Source: Parapristionchus giblindavisi (taxonomy: Eukaryota; Nematoda; Chromadorea; Rhabditida; Diplogasteridae). Taken from it: 64,000 nt of DNA. Made by a program: the position numbers and the translations under genes. Position 1 is the first letter of the stretch; each line of letters opens with the position of its first letter. The notes below the pieces were generated by a model. The model did not search any database, had not been told where the DNA came from, and saw nothing but the letters and a program-made list of their open reading frames with translations. Shown in pieces: positions 51,554-63,853 of this stretch. The stretch covers positions 48,203-112,202 of the forward strand of contig CALSFV010000471.1 of NCBI GenBank assembly GCA_943737045.1, written 5' to 3'.

Positions 51554-54500
51554 ATGCGAAGATTCATTTCACACAAAGTACTAATAGGAATGATTGTAGC
51601 TACTCTGTTTGTCCTAGCCTGTAAGTTTAATCCATTTCAAATTTAATCCGGTTACTCGTTTCTTGTTTCTAGGCTTATTCCATAGCGTTAGTCTCATCAA
51701 CTATACCCCTCAGATTGGTGCTAGACAATTGAAAAATAATGAGTAAGTTAAAATATGATACATTCTTAAACAGTTTATCCTTCAGACTTTCTACTGATGA
51801 TTTGATACGAAGATTAGAAGCACTTCAATTAGAAGTTGACTCTCTCAAGATGCAAATAAAGAGTGATGGAGATATAGGAAAGACATTACCGTAAGTTGTG
51901 ATTGATAGAATTAAGAAATGATATAACGTATTCAGCACCCGATCATTTCCTGAAGTACGATTTCGTAGTGAAAGAACTCGTAAGAGAATTCTTGTAACAG
52001 GAGGAACTGGATTTGTTGGATCTCATTTAGTTGATAAGTTACTCAAAGATGGACATGAGGTTTCATTTTGTAATTCTATTTGTAATTTGTATGAGAATGT
52101 TTGAGGTGATTGCACTAGATAACTTTTTCACTGGACGAAGAAGGAATATAGAACATTGGATTGGTCATCCTAACTTTGAATTAGTTCATCATGATGTTGT
52201 ACAAGCATACTTCGTTGAAGGTTCTTTCTCTAATCTTATATCTTGTATCTTATATTTATTACAGTTGATCAAATTTATCATTTGGCATCACCTGCTTCCC
52301 CTCCTCATTATATGTATAATCCAGTTAAAACAATCAAAACTAACTCTATTGGTACTATCAATATGCTTGGATTGGCTAAGTAATCTATTCTTTATCATCA
52401 TATACCCATGAACAAGTATTTTAGACGAGTGAAAGCAACTATTCTTCTTGCCTCAACATCAGAAATATATGGAGATCCTGAAGTTCATCCTCAACCTGAA
52501 ACGTTTGTTCATTCTTCTTCATAGTGTGTACTACTCAATCCATTATTATCATGAATCTGTTATAAGAGAATGAATTGAATGAAGACAATGAATGTTATCA
52601 TTGAATATTATAGATATTGGGGTCATGTCAATACAATAGGACCTCGTTCATGCTATGATGAAGGAAAACGTGTAGCTGAATCTCTTATGGTTGCTTATTC
52701 TAAACAGGTACTTCATCTATTATATTTGGAATTGATTGAGATAAATGATAGATGGAATGGAATAGACACACGTTTTGTCTATTCAGCTTCATATTATATT
52801 TCTCACTTTCCATTTTGAAAAGATCGATATGTCTATTTGGCGATTAATGGATAGGAGGAAGGATATTATAATAGTTGTGATTATGATTCTAATCTATATA
52901 TCTTATCACTTCCTTCATCTTCTTATCAATAGACACATGTGATCTATTGGTTTGCACCAAGAATCTATTCTATTATAATGGGTGCATTAAATTGAATCCA
53001 TCTTGATGATATAGGGGATTGCTTTGAAAATGATACGAATTTGACTGAATAAATATGGTCTCTTTCTGCTCAGTTGCAATTTACACTGTTATTGTTACGT
53101 TTTTTTAGTAATAATAAAGAGATCTTGTTTAGGGAAGACCGAAATGAAATAAAGTTAAAGCTAATTTTCTTGATTTTTTTTGTTAGGCATCGTTACATTT
53201 GCATTACGTGCCTACGCCGTAACCTCCGCCGTAACGACGGAGACGCGGTGGAGGGGGTTACGGCGTAGGCACGTAAGGCAAATGTAACGATGCATTAGAC
53301 CCAAACAAAAAAAAACTGTGGCAAATATATTTTTGTCCCAGCCTCGCTACAGTAGAATAAGCGTGAAAAATGCCCACCATCTGTGTATTAGTGTCCAAAC
53401 AATAGAGACTTCTCTTGCTGGTAGTCTAAGAGCCTCAGATTACCATTTGTTTTCATACAGATATTATTCCCAGGAATAACTAATGAATATCAGTGAATAT
53501 TGTTCTTAATCCGGCTAAATTTTGTTGTTGTTGAATGTAATAGCAATTTGGTGTACCATAGAAATAGATTAATGAGATATATTAAGGAACAAGTTGATAT
53601 TCGTATAGCTCGTATATTCAATACATTTGGACCAAGAATGCATATGAATGATGGAAGAGTTGTATCCAATTTTATTATTCAAGCAATTCAGGATAAACCA
53701 ATTACAGTATGCTCACTTTGAGTATTTGAATATATATATTTTATTCAGATATATGGTAATGGTAATCAAACTCGTTCATTCCAATACGTAGACGATCTTG
53801 TTGACGGACTCATAGCTCTTATGAATAGGTATTCATTAATATTCATTATTTATAAAATTAATCTATATATTTGTTGCAGTAATGTAACAACTCCTGTTAA
53901 TCTTGGTAATCCAGAGGAACATACAATATCTGATTTTGCTCATATCATACGAGATCTTGTTGGTATGTTACTCATAGAAGGGATAATAGTGAAATAGATG
54001 TGTTATAGAGAGTAATAGTGAGATCAAACATTTGGAGGGACAAGTAGATGATCCTCAACAGAGAAAACCCGATATAAACAAAGCAGCAAAACTTCTCAAT
54101 TGGAAACCGAAGGTACATATATATATCTTATCTTATCTTATATATCTTTAAAATGACAAAAAGTGTGACAAACTCTAAAGATTCATATTTTTAATGCAAT
54201 TTTGATTTATCATGTGGGGTTTCTTAGCATGACCCCTTTCTTATGATCATTTTAAAGAAGATAAATATGCCATTATTATGCTCTTATGTAGGATAATAGT
54301 GGGAAAAGTGACCTTTAGCGCTGTATCACAAAAAGGATTGATTGAACGATGATGATATTATTATTCGCCGTCTGATTATCCATTTATCATTTATTCTTTG
54401 CTGCCATACAACAAGTTTTCATTTGATTTCGGGAATCAATTCTGCAACAATAGTATACTGTAGAATTTTTTTACCGTATACCATTTATTACCGAAATTTA

Positions 54501-54782
54501 CTGAGAGTGAATTCAGTATTTTCATAGATTAATGATGTTCAGATAACCCATTACTTGTTATAAATTGATAAGTACAAATATATAAAATTAAAGAAAGATT
54601 CCAGAAGAGTTTGTCACATTACAAATGCTATATAATAGTTTTGATAAAATTAAGTTTCTCGTAATGACTTACAGTATCCAATGTTCTTTAAGGTCAAAAT
54701 GCATGATGGTATACGTAAAACAATAGAATATTTTCGTAAGGAAATAACAGATGAGGAAGAAAGGAAGAGTGTTGATGGATAA
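51554..54782 (+). CDS. UXS1: UDP-glucuronic acid decarboxylase (UDP-xylose synthase)
   Basis: Thirteen exons: 51554-51620, 51673-51742, 51786-51890, 51936-52059, 52106-52220, 52265-52379, 52425-52502, 52614-52707, 53587-53706, 53749-53828, 53880-53962, 54009-54112, 54693-54782; 414 aa (human 420). A type II Golgi/ER membrane enzyme that converts UDP-glucuronate to UDP-xylose, the first sugar of the proteoglycan linker (SQV-1 in C. elegans). The N-terminal anchor is [17 protein letters not shown], then a coiled-coil stem ([16 protein letters not shown]). The Rossmann fold shows [70 protein letters not shown], the catalytic YDEGK ([14 protein letters not shown]) and [20 protein letters not shown]. 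Intron 8 (879 bp) carries a MITE. Confidence 0.96.
53186..53294. mobile_element. Tourist/Harbinger-like MITE (GCATCGTTACATTTGC family), copy 2
   Basis: 109 bp with ends GGCATCGTTACATTTGC and complement, GC-rich centre (ACCTCCGCCGTAACGACGG), TTA on both sides. Shares its termini with 4858-5178 but only about a third of the length. Confidence 0.8.
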
Positions 54783-54887
54783 ATTCTTTGAATAATGGTT
54801 GATGAAATATAGGTTGTATATCTTTTGTTGTTATATTCTTTGTGTATTTCATTTTGTTCACCTCTGGTCATTATATTGCGTGTTTAT

Positions 54888-56305
54888 GAGAGACTATCTG
54901 GCTCAAGTGACATTCTCTTGGCACTTGGCCAAAAAGTGATAGGAACCGATCGGGCCCAAATTGTGCATAGGTGTAGTATGGGGTGGCATGAGATCACAGA
55001 CGGAGTTAGGGTTCGGCATATCTGCTCCTTCGCTAAATAATGTAAGTTCCACATACTCTGGTATTTTGCCACTTAAAGTCTACTTAAACTTTCCCACTTT
55101 AAGTAGACTTTAAGTAAACTTAAAGTGAGACGTAAGTCTACTTAAAGTGGTGTGGTATACTGTAATGCATTTCGTCAAATGTTCTTTCACTTAAAGTTTA
55201 CTTAAAGTCTACTTAAAGTCTGTGACGTAGTTTAAGTAGACTTTAAGTGGCAAAATACCAGAGTAATGGCATCAAAATTTCAAAGTTTACGGATTCGTTC
55301 GATATGTGTATGCGACGATGGGTAATAATAAGCAGGTAAATTACACCAAGTCTCATCCCGGTCCAAAACCGTGAGGCCCAGAAAAAATAAAAAAATCAAT
55401 AAAAAATTTGTTTTATTTTTTGTTTTATTTTTCCTACAAATGCCTCTCGGTGGGTGACTTTTTTTATTTCTTTAATTTGATAAGTATTCATTAATGTAAC
55501 TCATATATGAAAATGAACTAAAACAAATGGGTACAAATTTGCCTTCTTTCCGAAAAACCACGACTAATTCGCCTTTTTATCGTAAACTGAGCCGATAAAT
55601 GGTGCGCCACCTACGGTAATACAAAAGCGGAAATTCAAAATTCGGCAATCGTTGTATGTTTACATTCGTTTTCGGTATTATGTTATTGTTTTCTTTTATA
55701 TTTTGTTTGATATCTGAATATCTAAGGAGCAATATTACACTATTTTTCGATAAAATATGAAAAATGAAGTATTTTGAATTTCCGCCTTTGCATTACGGTA
55801 GTCAGTTTGCGATAAAAAGGCGAATTAGTTGTGGTTTTTCGGGAAGAAGGCAAATTTGTACCCATTTGTTTTAGTTCATTTTCATATATGAGTTACATTA
55901 ATGAATACTCATCAAATTAAAGAAATAAAAAAAGTCACCCACCGAGAGGCATTTGTAGGAAAAATAAAACAAAAAATAAAACAAATTTTTTATTGTTTTT
56001 TAAAATTTTTTCTGGGCCTCACGGTTTTGGACCGGGATGAGACTTGGTGTAATTTGCCTGCTTATTATTACCCTTCGTCGCATACACATATCGAACGAAT
56101 CCGTAAACTTTGAAATTTTGATGCCATTATGTGGAACTTACGTTATTTAGCGAAGGAGCAGATATGACGAACCCTAACTCCGTCTGTGATCTCATGCCAC
56201 CCCATATTACACCTATGCACAATTTGGGCCCGATCGGTTCCTATCACTTTTTGACCAAGTGCCAAGCCATAAGCAAAATATGTTCACTGAGTCAGATAGT
56301 CTCTC
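54888..56305. mobile_element. Foldback element (GAGAGACTATCTG family), copy 2
   Basis: 1418 bp, termini GAGAGACTATCTGGCTCA and inverted GAGAGACTATCTGACTCA, TTAT on both sides. Arms match copy 1 (19561-20718) and each other, including CCGATCGGGCCCAAATTGTG. A Tc1/mariner-like MITE sits in the left arm only. Intergenic between UXS1 and the coiled-coil gene. Confidence 0.8.
55056..55263. mobile_element. Tc1/mariner-like MITE inside a foldback arm
   Basis: 208 bp, ends CTCTGGTATTTTGCCACTTA and complement, with TA on both sides; interior is repeats of ACTTAAAGTCTACTTAAAGT. The undamaged right arm near 56130 reads TTCCACATAATGGCATC on the opposite strand and is the empty site, proving the TA duplication. 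Confidence 0.9.
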
Positions 56306-56645
56306 TTATGAACTAGTCATTCAGCCCCTCTACCCTATAGTCTTATCCATTATTTTGTTCTTCAAGTCATAACTTTTGTATTCTATTAAATCTGTGATAT
56401 TAATTATATTGAATGTATATTGTCACTCACATCATTAGATCATTCTCATTAGATACATATTTAATAGTGAGAATGATTGAATCGATTGCATTGTTGTTAT
56501 TATGATGATCTAGTCATAAAGATACTTTATTCACATGAAACATTCTATTATCTTGTCATCTATATTATAATTGTGTCTTTATATCACGATATTCTTTCTA
56601 TCTCAATATGATATAGTATGAGTGATATTCATAGTGATATCAGAC

Positions 56646-59600
56646 ATGAATCAATCTCCTCCATCTAAGAAATATAAGATTGATAATGAAGTCAATATAA
56701 TAGAAGATGCAAATGATTCATTTGATGATGATGAGGTTATTGAAGGTCCATCTCAAGCATTTGGTAACTTATTTACATATTTACTAATATATGAAATTGT
56801 TTTGAGCTCGTATTAATTGTGATCAAGTAGATAATAGTAGAAGTAGGAATGTATATCAATCATCATCTCATCGTAGAAGTCGTCCATATATACAACAATC
56901 AAATATTTCATCTCATAATGTATTCATTATATCATTATTTATCTATTTATATTATATATCACGGGTCTCCTGTAAAAGTGTAGCAAAAACGGCCGGGCCT
57001 GCCACTATGAAAATTTTTTGTCTCCGATTTTGATGAAAGTCGGTCAGTGTGTGTAGTTGGGGGCCATGAGCAGGCCTAGCCACTTGATTTGGCCAAAATT
57101 CCAAATTATCGATTTTTTGTGATCTACCCTGAAAACTATCATAACTCGGTTCATTTTCATCGTGCAAAGAGCTGATAGGTGTCATTCGAACCGTATTCGA
57201 ATGCTCTTCAAAAAAGTTGTTTATGACCCGTTCGCTGCTAAGTCGTCTTCAGGGTGAAAAAAGCGAAAAACACATTTTTTGAAAAAAAAGGTGAACTTTT
57301 CTCGAAAATTTTCTCTTGGGATCATCCGTATTATTGCAGAATATAAGTGTTCAGATGACGTACAAAGTCGGTATGTTGTTCATTTGGCGTATCTCTGTCC
57401 TCCCAATACCGTTTAATAGAGTACACGGGACTTAGTCATTTTTTTCCGCCTCAACAGTTTTTCGATCGTATCTACCTTCAAAATGGTCCAATCGACTATT
57501 CCAAAAAAGGAAAATGATACTCTCGGAAAGGCGAATAAAAAGTTCTCTCATGATCGAATAGCTGTGACAACCGATTTTCGAGATATTCGAGGAAATCACT
57601 ACACTTTCTCTATTTTCATCGATTCTAATGAAGGAACGGAAGGGAAATTATTCTTTGTGTGGCTAAAAACTACCCAATCGATTTTATTTTATATTATACA
57701 TGAGAAACTATTATAAAAGCAAGCAATCAATATGCAATTATCAACATCACTGATCGAAAACGAGGGATATAGACAATTCAGGGGCCTCATTTGTGAACAA
57801 GTGTTCATCTCGGTTTTCATCCAGTTGTAGATTGCATCGGAGGAGACAGTCAGATCATCCTCATGTACTTTTACTTCATCCTCAATTCCTCCTCCCTCCT
57901 CATCGTAGTCCTTCTCCCAGTTGTTGTTGATTGAATAGCTATGACAACCCATTTTCGAGTTATTCGAGGAAAACCTGATCAACATCGATTTTGTTGGCTG
58001 TTTCATGCCAGTCATGGAAAATTGTTGCAGAAATTACTTATTTCATTTACTGATCTGATCATCTAATGCACAATTTATTGTCCCTTTTTCTACTCCTTTT
58101 ATCCTCACCAATTTGCAAAGCGAGAGAGAAAAGGGAAAAGAAAATTCTCTTCTCGACTTCTTCTGCTCTCAGCTTGTTCCTGGCTGCGTAGAATTCGACC
58201 ACGATCTGCTTGGCAATAGAATCGTATAGGGCACTCTTCTTCCGAATGCGAAGTGGCCATCCTATGGGTCTTGGATGCTTCGGTGCTTTCTCGTATTCCT
58301 TGAATGATTCCGACAGTGGACCGATTCCGACTCTTTGCTGAACCTCGTCGAGCATTCTCTTGTACAGTCCAAGGGCGAAATCTATCATTGATACTGTCTC
58401 CGGTCTGATCTTGTGCTCTCCTCTGTCCCAATGACGTTCAAGATTCCAATGACGGAGGAAAGTGGGAGAGCATTTGTTGCACACGAACAACGGGTTCTTG
58501 TCGGATGCAGAGGAAGGAGCGATTCCATTCCAGATAGTGTGAAAAATACAGAGAGAGAAAAAGCGCGAGATAGCGCGCAAAAACCGAGAACACTCCTTCA
58601 GATCAATAGCCCTTTTCTCTCTCGCTTTGCAAATTGGTGAGGATAAAAGGAGTAGAAAAAGGGACAATAAATTGTGCATTAGATGATCAGATCAGTAAAT
58701 GAAATAAGTAATTTCTGCAACAATTTTCCATGACTGGCATGAAACAGCCAACAAAATCGATGTTGATCAGGTTTTCCTCGAATAACTCGAAAATGGGTTG
58801 TCATAGCTATTCAATCAACAACAACTGGGAGAAGGACTACGATGAGGAGGGAGGAGGAATTGAGGATGAAGTGAAAGTACATGAGGATGATCTGACTGTC
58901 TCCTCCGATGCAATCTACAACTGGATGAAAACCGAGATGAACACTTGTTCACAAATGAGGCCCCTGAATTGTCTACATCCCTCGTTTTCGATCAGTGATG
59001 TTGATAATTGCATATTGATTGCTTGCTTTTATAATAGTTTCACATGTATAATATAAAATAAAGTCGATTGGGTAGTTTTTAGCCACACAAAGAATAATTT
59101 CCCTTCCGTTCCTTCATTAGAATCGATGAAAATAGAGAAAGTGTAGTGATTTCCTCGAATAACTCGAAAATCGGTTGTCATAGCTATTCGATCATGAGAG
59201 AACTTTTTATTCGCCTTTCCGAGAGTATCATTTTCCTTTTTTGGAATAGTCGATTGGACCATTTTGAAGGTAGATACGATCGAAAAAACTGTTGAGGCGG
59301 AAAAAAATGACTAAGTCCCGTGTACTCTATTAAACGGTATTGGGAGGACAGAGATACGCCAAATGAACAACATACCGACTTTGTACGTCATCTGAACACT
59401 TATATTCTGCAATAATACGGATGATCCCAAGAGAAAATTTTCGAGAAAAGTTCACCTTTTTTTTCAAAAAATGTGTTTTTCGCGTTTTTCGCCCTGAAGA
59501 CGACTTTGCAGCGAATGGCTCATGGACAACTTTTTTTGAGAGCATTATAATACGGTTCGAATGACACCTGTCAGCTCGCTGTACGATGAAAATGAACCGA

Positions 59601-60796
59601 GTTATAATCATTTTCAGGGTAGATCACAAAAAATCAATAATTTGGAATTTTGGCCAAATCAAGTGGCTAGGCCTTCTCATGGCCCCCAACTACACACACT
59701 GACCGACTTTCATCGAAATCGGAGACAAAAAATTTTCATAGTGGCAGGCGTTTCTACACTTTTACCGGAGACCCATGATATTATTAAGAATGGTGATCGA
59801 ATATCAGCTGGTGAACGACTCAAACTACAATTTCAATTGAATAATGCTAAAAGAGAAAATGAACATCTAAGTCAACAATTAGCTGAAACTAATGAACAAA
59901 GAATGAAAGAAAAGAAAGAATTGGAATTAGAAATGATTGCGAAAATGAAGGAAATGGAATCGAAATTGAAAATGGCTGTATGTCAATTGTATATTCATTA
60001 ATTTGATAATATAAGTAATGAATATAATATTAGTTCTCCTTTCAGGAAGGGGAAATTCAATCACTCTCAATGTCTAATTCAATCAATCGTCATAATGTAA
60101 GATCATCTTTGACTCAATAACATTTTGTATTCTTTAAAACTTTACTTTTCATTGATATAATACATTAATTTGTAGTCACTAAATGAGTCATCCACTTCGA
60201 TTCTAAATGAGTCTACAATCAATATAAAGAAGGTTATTATAATATCTTATCAATATGTTTTTTGAGCTAATGTACAACATTTTTTAAAAATTTTACGGTA
60301 AAAAGATATAGGAGGTTGTATAAAAATGAGATGACGAAGTTGATGTTGAAGGCTCAATCTTCAAGTACAGATAATCTATTACGTGGGGGAAATGGATTTA
60401 GAAGAGATAATATATTCAATCATAATCCATCCAATGAATCTTCATTCATTTTCATGAACAGTCAAAGTATTTATTTTATCAAATAATTTTTATTATTTAA
60501 AATAATTGAGATACGATATTGAGTGAGATATATCCTTCTGCTACTAATGAACCTTCTGTTAGTGTTCAACGTTTTGATGAAAAGACTCAAACTGATTTGG
60601 ACAAATCAAAGGTATTTAGTTATTTATTTAATTATTTATTTATTGTTCATATTTGTAGATTGAAAATGAATTAGAAGAGAAATCAATTGAATGTTGTATA
60701 GATACAGTAATTGATTGTATTGAATGTGATAATGAATTATATTCAATGTTATCTCGACTAATCGGAGATTCATCATCTTATATTATATCATATTAA
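56646..60796 (+). CDS. Coiled-coil protein, unrecognised (possibly ATRIP-like)
   Basis: Eight exons: 56646-56763, 56807-56919, 59789-59977, 60046-60096, 60176-60232, 60331-60466, 60511-60611, 60659-60796; in phase, 300 aa. The N-terminus is short and basic (MNQSPPSKKYK) followed by an acidic-hydrophobic patch, ANDSFDDDEVIEGPSQAF. Exon 3 codes a strong coiled coil (LKLQFQLNNAKRENEHLSQQ, LAETNEQRMKEKKELELEMI). The rest is Ser/Asn-rich and ends ECDNELYSMLSRLIGDSSSY with a final IISY. An acidic patch before a coiled coil recalls ATRIP, the partner of the checkpoint kinase ATR, whose patch binds RPA; but the protein is much shorter than ATRIP and this is a guess. Intron 2 is 2.87 kb and is almost exactly one foldback element. 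Confidence 0.6.
56960..59777. mobile_element. 2.8 kb foldback element carrying a zinc-finger ORF
   Basis: Termini CACGGGTCTCCTGTAAAAGT and, inverted, CATGGGTCTCCGGTAAAAGT, flanked by ATAT on both sides. Arms (56960-58135 and 58612-59777) are close copies: mirror peptides at 57689-58015 and 58730-59056 differ at about two of 108 residues. The centre of about 475 bp is unique and is part of a 206-codon ORF. The whole element lies in intron 2 of the coiled-coil gene. Confidence 0.8.
58059..58679 (-). CDS. C2H2-like zinc-finger ORF in the foldback loop
   Basis: A single uninterrupted ORF of 206 codons covering the whole loop and the inner ends of both arms. It contains PLFVCNKCSPTFLRHWNLER then HWDRGEH, which fits C-x2-C-x12-H with a following His, and later RPIGWPLRIRKKSALYDSIA then KQIVVEFYAARNKL, which resembles the GW-L-K domain found next to single C2H2 fingers in many transposon-associated invertebrate proteins. 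The first 30 and last 25 residues come from the palindromic arms, so the true start may be internal. It could be a cargo or DNA-binding protein of the element, or the remains of a captured host gene. No transposase catalytic motif seen. Confidence 0.45.
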   Translation of the reverse strand: MHNLLSLFLLLLSSPICKAREKRAIDLKECSRFLRAISRFFSLCIFHTIWNGIAPSSASDKNPLFVCNKCSPTFLRHWNLERHWDRGEHKIRPETVSMIDFALGLYKRMLDEVQQRVGIGPLSESFKEYEKAPKHPRPIGWPLRIRKKSALYDSIAKQIVVEFYAARNKLRAEEVEKRIFFSLFSLALQIGEDKRSRKRDNKLCIR

Positions 60797-61188
60797 TTGT
60801 ATTGATATAGAAGTGAATGAATTGTTTGAATCTTTCCATTTCATTGTATCTCCCATGAGAAAAGGTGAAGGATGAAGAGTGAATACTTTCCCTTCATTCA
60901 TATTTTGAGATGTGAAGAGTGAAGAGATTCAATTGGTACTATTCCCCATGAGACCTCACGATTACGGTAGGAAGGAAGATGAAGAAGGAGAGGGAGAGGA
61001 AAGGGAAGAAGGAGAGGGAGAGGACAAAGATGTCAATCTAAGGAGTCATCCACATACAATATACATCATTAGAGATGATACTTGTATTCTATTCACTTTG
61101 ATGATCTTCTTTGTATGATATGATAGAAAGGGGAAGGGGATATAATATGTCTCATGGGAATGATCGATATGTATAATGGTGAGAAATG
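60797..61188. other. Intergenic region after the coiled-coil gene
   Basis: Purine-rich near 60975-61025 (GGAGAGGGAGAGG repeats). No gene recognised. Confidence 0.4.
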
Positions 61189-63327
61189 TTAATTGTTCTC
61201 TCCTTTTCCTTCTTCTATTGAGACACATTCATCTGATTTATCTTCTTCTTCCACTAAGACTCCACTATCATTCTCTTCTCTTTCAAGTACCTCTGGGACT
61301 ATTCCTCTTCTCTCTCATGACCGTATCCTCCTTCTCTCTCTTAGACGATCATAGTCGGTAGTCTCTTCATAGTGAATGATAGCGTGTTCAATCACAATTG
61401 AATAGAATGGATAAGTGAGTCACGCACTTCCTTCCTCTATCTCATAGAGATGAAGTGAATTCCATCTAGTATATCACATATTGAGAGAATACAGATTGTT
61501 CAACTGTATCTAATTGATTGATGTATTAGGATGAGAAGGAAGAGGGAGAGACTCAATTCATCATATGGTATAGTGATCGAATATGAGATATTGAATTCAT
61601 TCCTTCTTTCATTGTATCCATAAAGAGATGTACTAATCTACTATCAAGTATCATCATTACTGTAATCTATCTTAGTTTATGTATAAGACACTTGTAAAGG
61701 TCAAACCCTCTCCCTCTCCCTTTCCCTCTCCCTCTCCCTCTCCCTTTCCCTCTCCCTCTACCTCTCCCTCTCCCTCTCCCTCTCCCTCTCCCTCTCCCTC
61801 CCTCTCCCTCTTCTCTCTCCACTTATTATCACATCTGTTCTGACATCTAATCCAATTGCCCTCAATTGACCATCCATACAATACTCTATCCACCAAAATG
61901 AGGATGGAACGAATACGAGAAAGGTACTCTTCTCTCCCTCTTCCCATTCTACCTCCACCCATCTACCGTGTCCCTCTTCCCATTCTACCTCCACCCATCT
62001 ACCGTGTCCCTCTTCCCATTCTACCTCCACCCATCTACCGTGTCCCTCTTCCCATTCTACCTCCACCCATCTACCGTGTCCCTCTTCCCATTCTACCTCC
62101 ACCCATCTACCGTGTCCCTCTTCCCATTCTACCTCCACCCATCTACCGTGTCCCTCTTCCCATTCTACCTCCACCCATCTACCGTGTCCCTCTTCCCATT
62201 CTACCTCCACCCATCTACCGTGTCCCTCTTCCCATTCTACCTCCACCCATCTACCGTGTACCTCTTCCCATTCTACCTCCACCCATCTACCGTGTCCCTC
62301 TTCCCATTCTACCTCCACCCATCTACCGTGTACCTCTTCCCATTCTACCTCCACCCATCTACCGTGTCCCTCTTCCCATTCTACCTCCACCCATCTACCG
62401 TGTACCTCTTCCCCTCCTTCCCTCACCCATCATTATAGTTTGGCGCATTACCGTATACCATAATATAATGATGAAGGTGTGTATACAATAGAGAGAGAGA
62501 GGGAATGAATGTATATTCATCCTTCTATTCAATTGATAATAATATCATCAATATTTAATTGTGATTAAAAAGTATGAAGTATTCCTTTTTGTATCTATCC
62601 ATTTCTCTTCTCTTTCTATCTTCGAGATTGAAAGAGATAGAGAGACAATACACTCATTCACCACATTTATAACTACATAAATATGCTAATGAGAACGATC
62701 CACATCTGTTCTTAGAAGTCAGAAGAAGAGGGAGAGGGAGAGGGAGAGGGAGAGGGAGAGGGAGAGGGAGAGGGAGAGGGAAAGGGAGAGGGAGAGGGAA
62801 AGGGAGAGGGAGAGGGAGAGGGAGAGGGAAAGGGAAAGGGAGAGGGCGATTGGAATGGAAGTCATGGATAAGATATGGAATTGATGGAAGCAATAGAAGG
62901 ACGAGACGTTAATATTCATTCAATCAATATATTCTCTTTGTTTGATTGTATTGATATGAATATGATGATGAGTATGTCTACATAGATCTCTTTCATTCTA
63001 TCATATATTATCTTTCTCATCATCTATATCCATTAATATCTTCATCAGATATAAACATATATGATTATTCCATGAATACAATGAAATATGAAGATGATGA
63101 GACACAAGGTGTACTTCATTCATTATTCCAACTTTATATGTTTATATCATTTGTGCTACTCGAGACTCTCTCATTGGTATAGAGGGTTAAAGTGGCCCTA
63201 AGAGACAGAGGGAGAGGGAGAGGGAGAGGGAGAGGGAGAGAATGAGCAGGCTGTCCCCATATGTGCCCCTTTCTTCATCCTCAGATTGAGATTCATCTTT
63301 CCCAGATGGACAACTAGAACTATCCAT
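61189..63327 (-). CDS. Possible minus-strand gene in the simple-repeat region
   Basis: Four stretches have protein-like codon patterns on the minus strand but could not be joined with certainty. Around 63240-63327: MDSSSCPSGKDESQSEDEER. At 62662-62714 after CTTCTAAG: NRCGSFSLAYLCSYKCGE. At about 61830-61910: VPSSFWWIEYCMDGQLRAIG then LDVRTDVIISGE. At 61189-61298 after GGAATAG: VPEVLEREENDSGVLVEEED, KSDECVSIEEGKGENN and a stop. Between them are GGGAGA tracts and a 36 bp minisatellite. If real, this is an acidic protein of unknown function with repeats in its introns or coding repeats. Confidence 0.3.
61706..61815. repeat. (CCCTCT)n microsatellite
   Basis: About 18 hexamer copies with CCCTTT variants. 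Confidence 0.95.
61935..62415. repeat. 36 bp minisatellite, about 13 copies
   Basis: Unit contains CTACCTCCACCCATCTACCG followed by TGTCCCTCTTCCCATT; later units have TGTACC. The unit is a multiple of three, so all frames stay open on both strands (12-residue repeats such as GHGRWVEVEWEE on the minus strand). Confidence 0.97.
62727..62845. repeat. (GGGAGA)n microsatellite
   Basis: About 20 hexamer copies with GGGAAA variants; opposite strand bias to the 61.7 kb tract, so the two could form a hairpin flanking the minisatellite. Confidence 0.95.
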
Positions 63328-63349
63328 ACCCACCTAGGACTTCTAAGAT

Positions 63350-63440
63350 AAAGGGAGGAGAGGGAGGAGGGGAGAGGAAGACGGAGAAGGGGGGGGGGGG
63401 TGAGAGAGGGAGGAGGGGAGGAAAGACCGGGGGGGGGGGT
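63350..63440. repeat. G-rich tract with two poly-G runs
   Basis: AGGAGGGGAGAGG repeats with poly-G runs of about ten bases at about 63390 and 63429; likely G-quadruplex former. Confidence 0.7.
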
Positions 63441-63853
63441 GATGGTGATTATCGTATATTAGATCCATAGATGGTAGTTCATTAGATATCTCATGGGATA
63501 GAATGATGAGGAGTTAAAGATGAAGATGATTATAGAATAGAGAGAATCAATACTTCATATAATCTATTAAATTAATATTATTATTAGATGTACAAGAATA
63601 AGAATGCATGCACTTTAAATATAAATTTTTTATGTCAATGATAAAGATATACAATGAAGCAAAAAGTCTGATTTTGAATCTAATCAGGAGTTTAAAAAAC
63701 ATCAATGTATTTCGAAGTTAATTAGATGTAACATCGAACAGAAAAGTTGACTCTAATCAGATTATTTTAGCTCCATATTTAGTGAAGGTTATTGTTGAAA
63801 TGAATCAAATTAGATGGGAATGGAATACTGTTGATGAACACAAAGGATTCATT

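Noticed and set aside
57483..59262. Pairs of ORFs of 77 and 108 codons in the arms of the 2.8 kb foldback
   Set aside because: They exist once per arm as mirror copies and have no recognisable domain; only the loop ORF is a unit on its own, so I annotate that alone.
61935..62415. CRISPR-like array
   Set aside because: Units are directly adjacent without unique spacers, and the genome is eukaryotic.
61758..62491. ORFs of 156-222 codons over the minisatellite
   Set aside because: A 36 bp unit keeps all frames open; the plus-strand frames have no start or splice context. The minus frame is mentioned only as a possibility.
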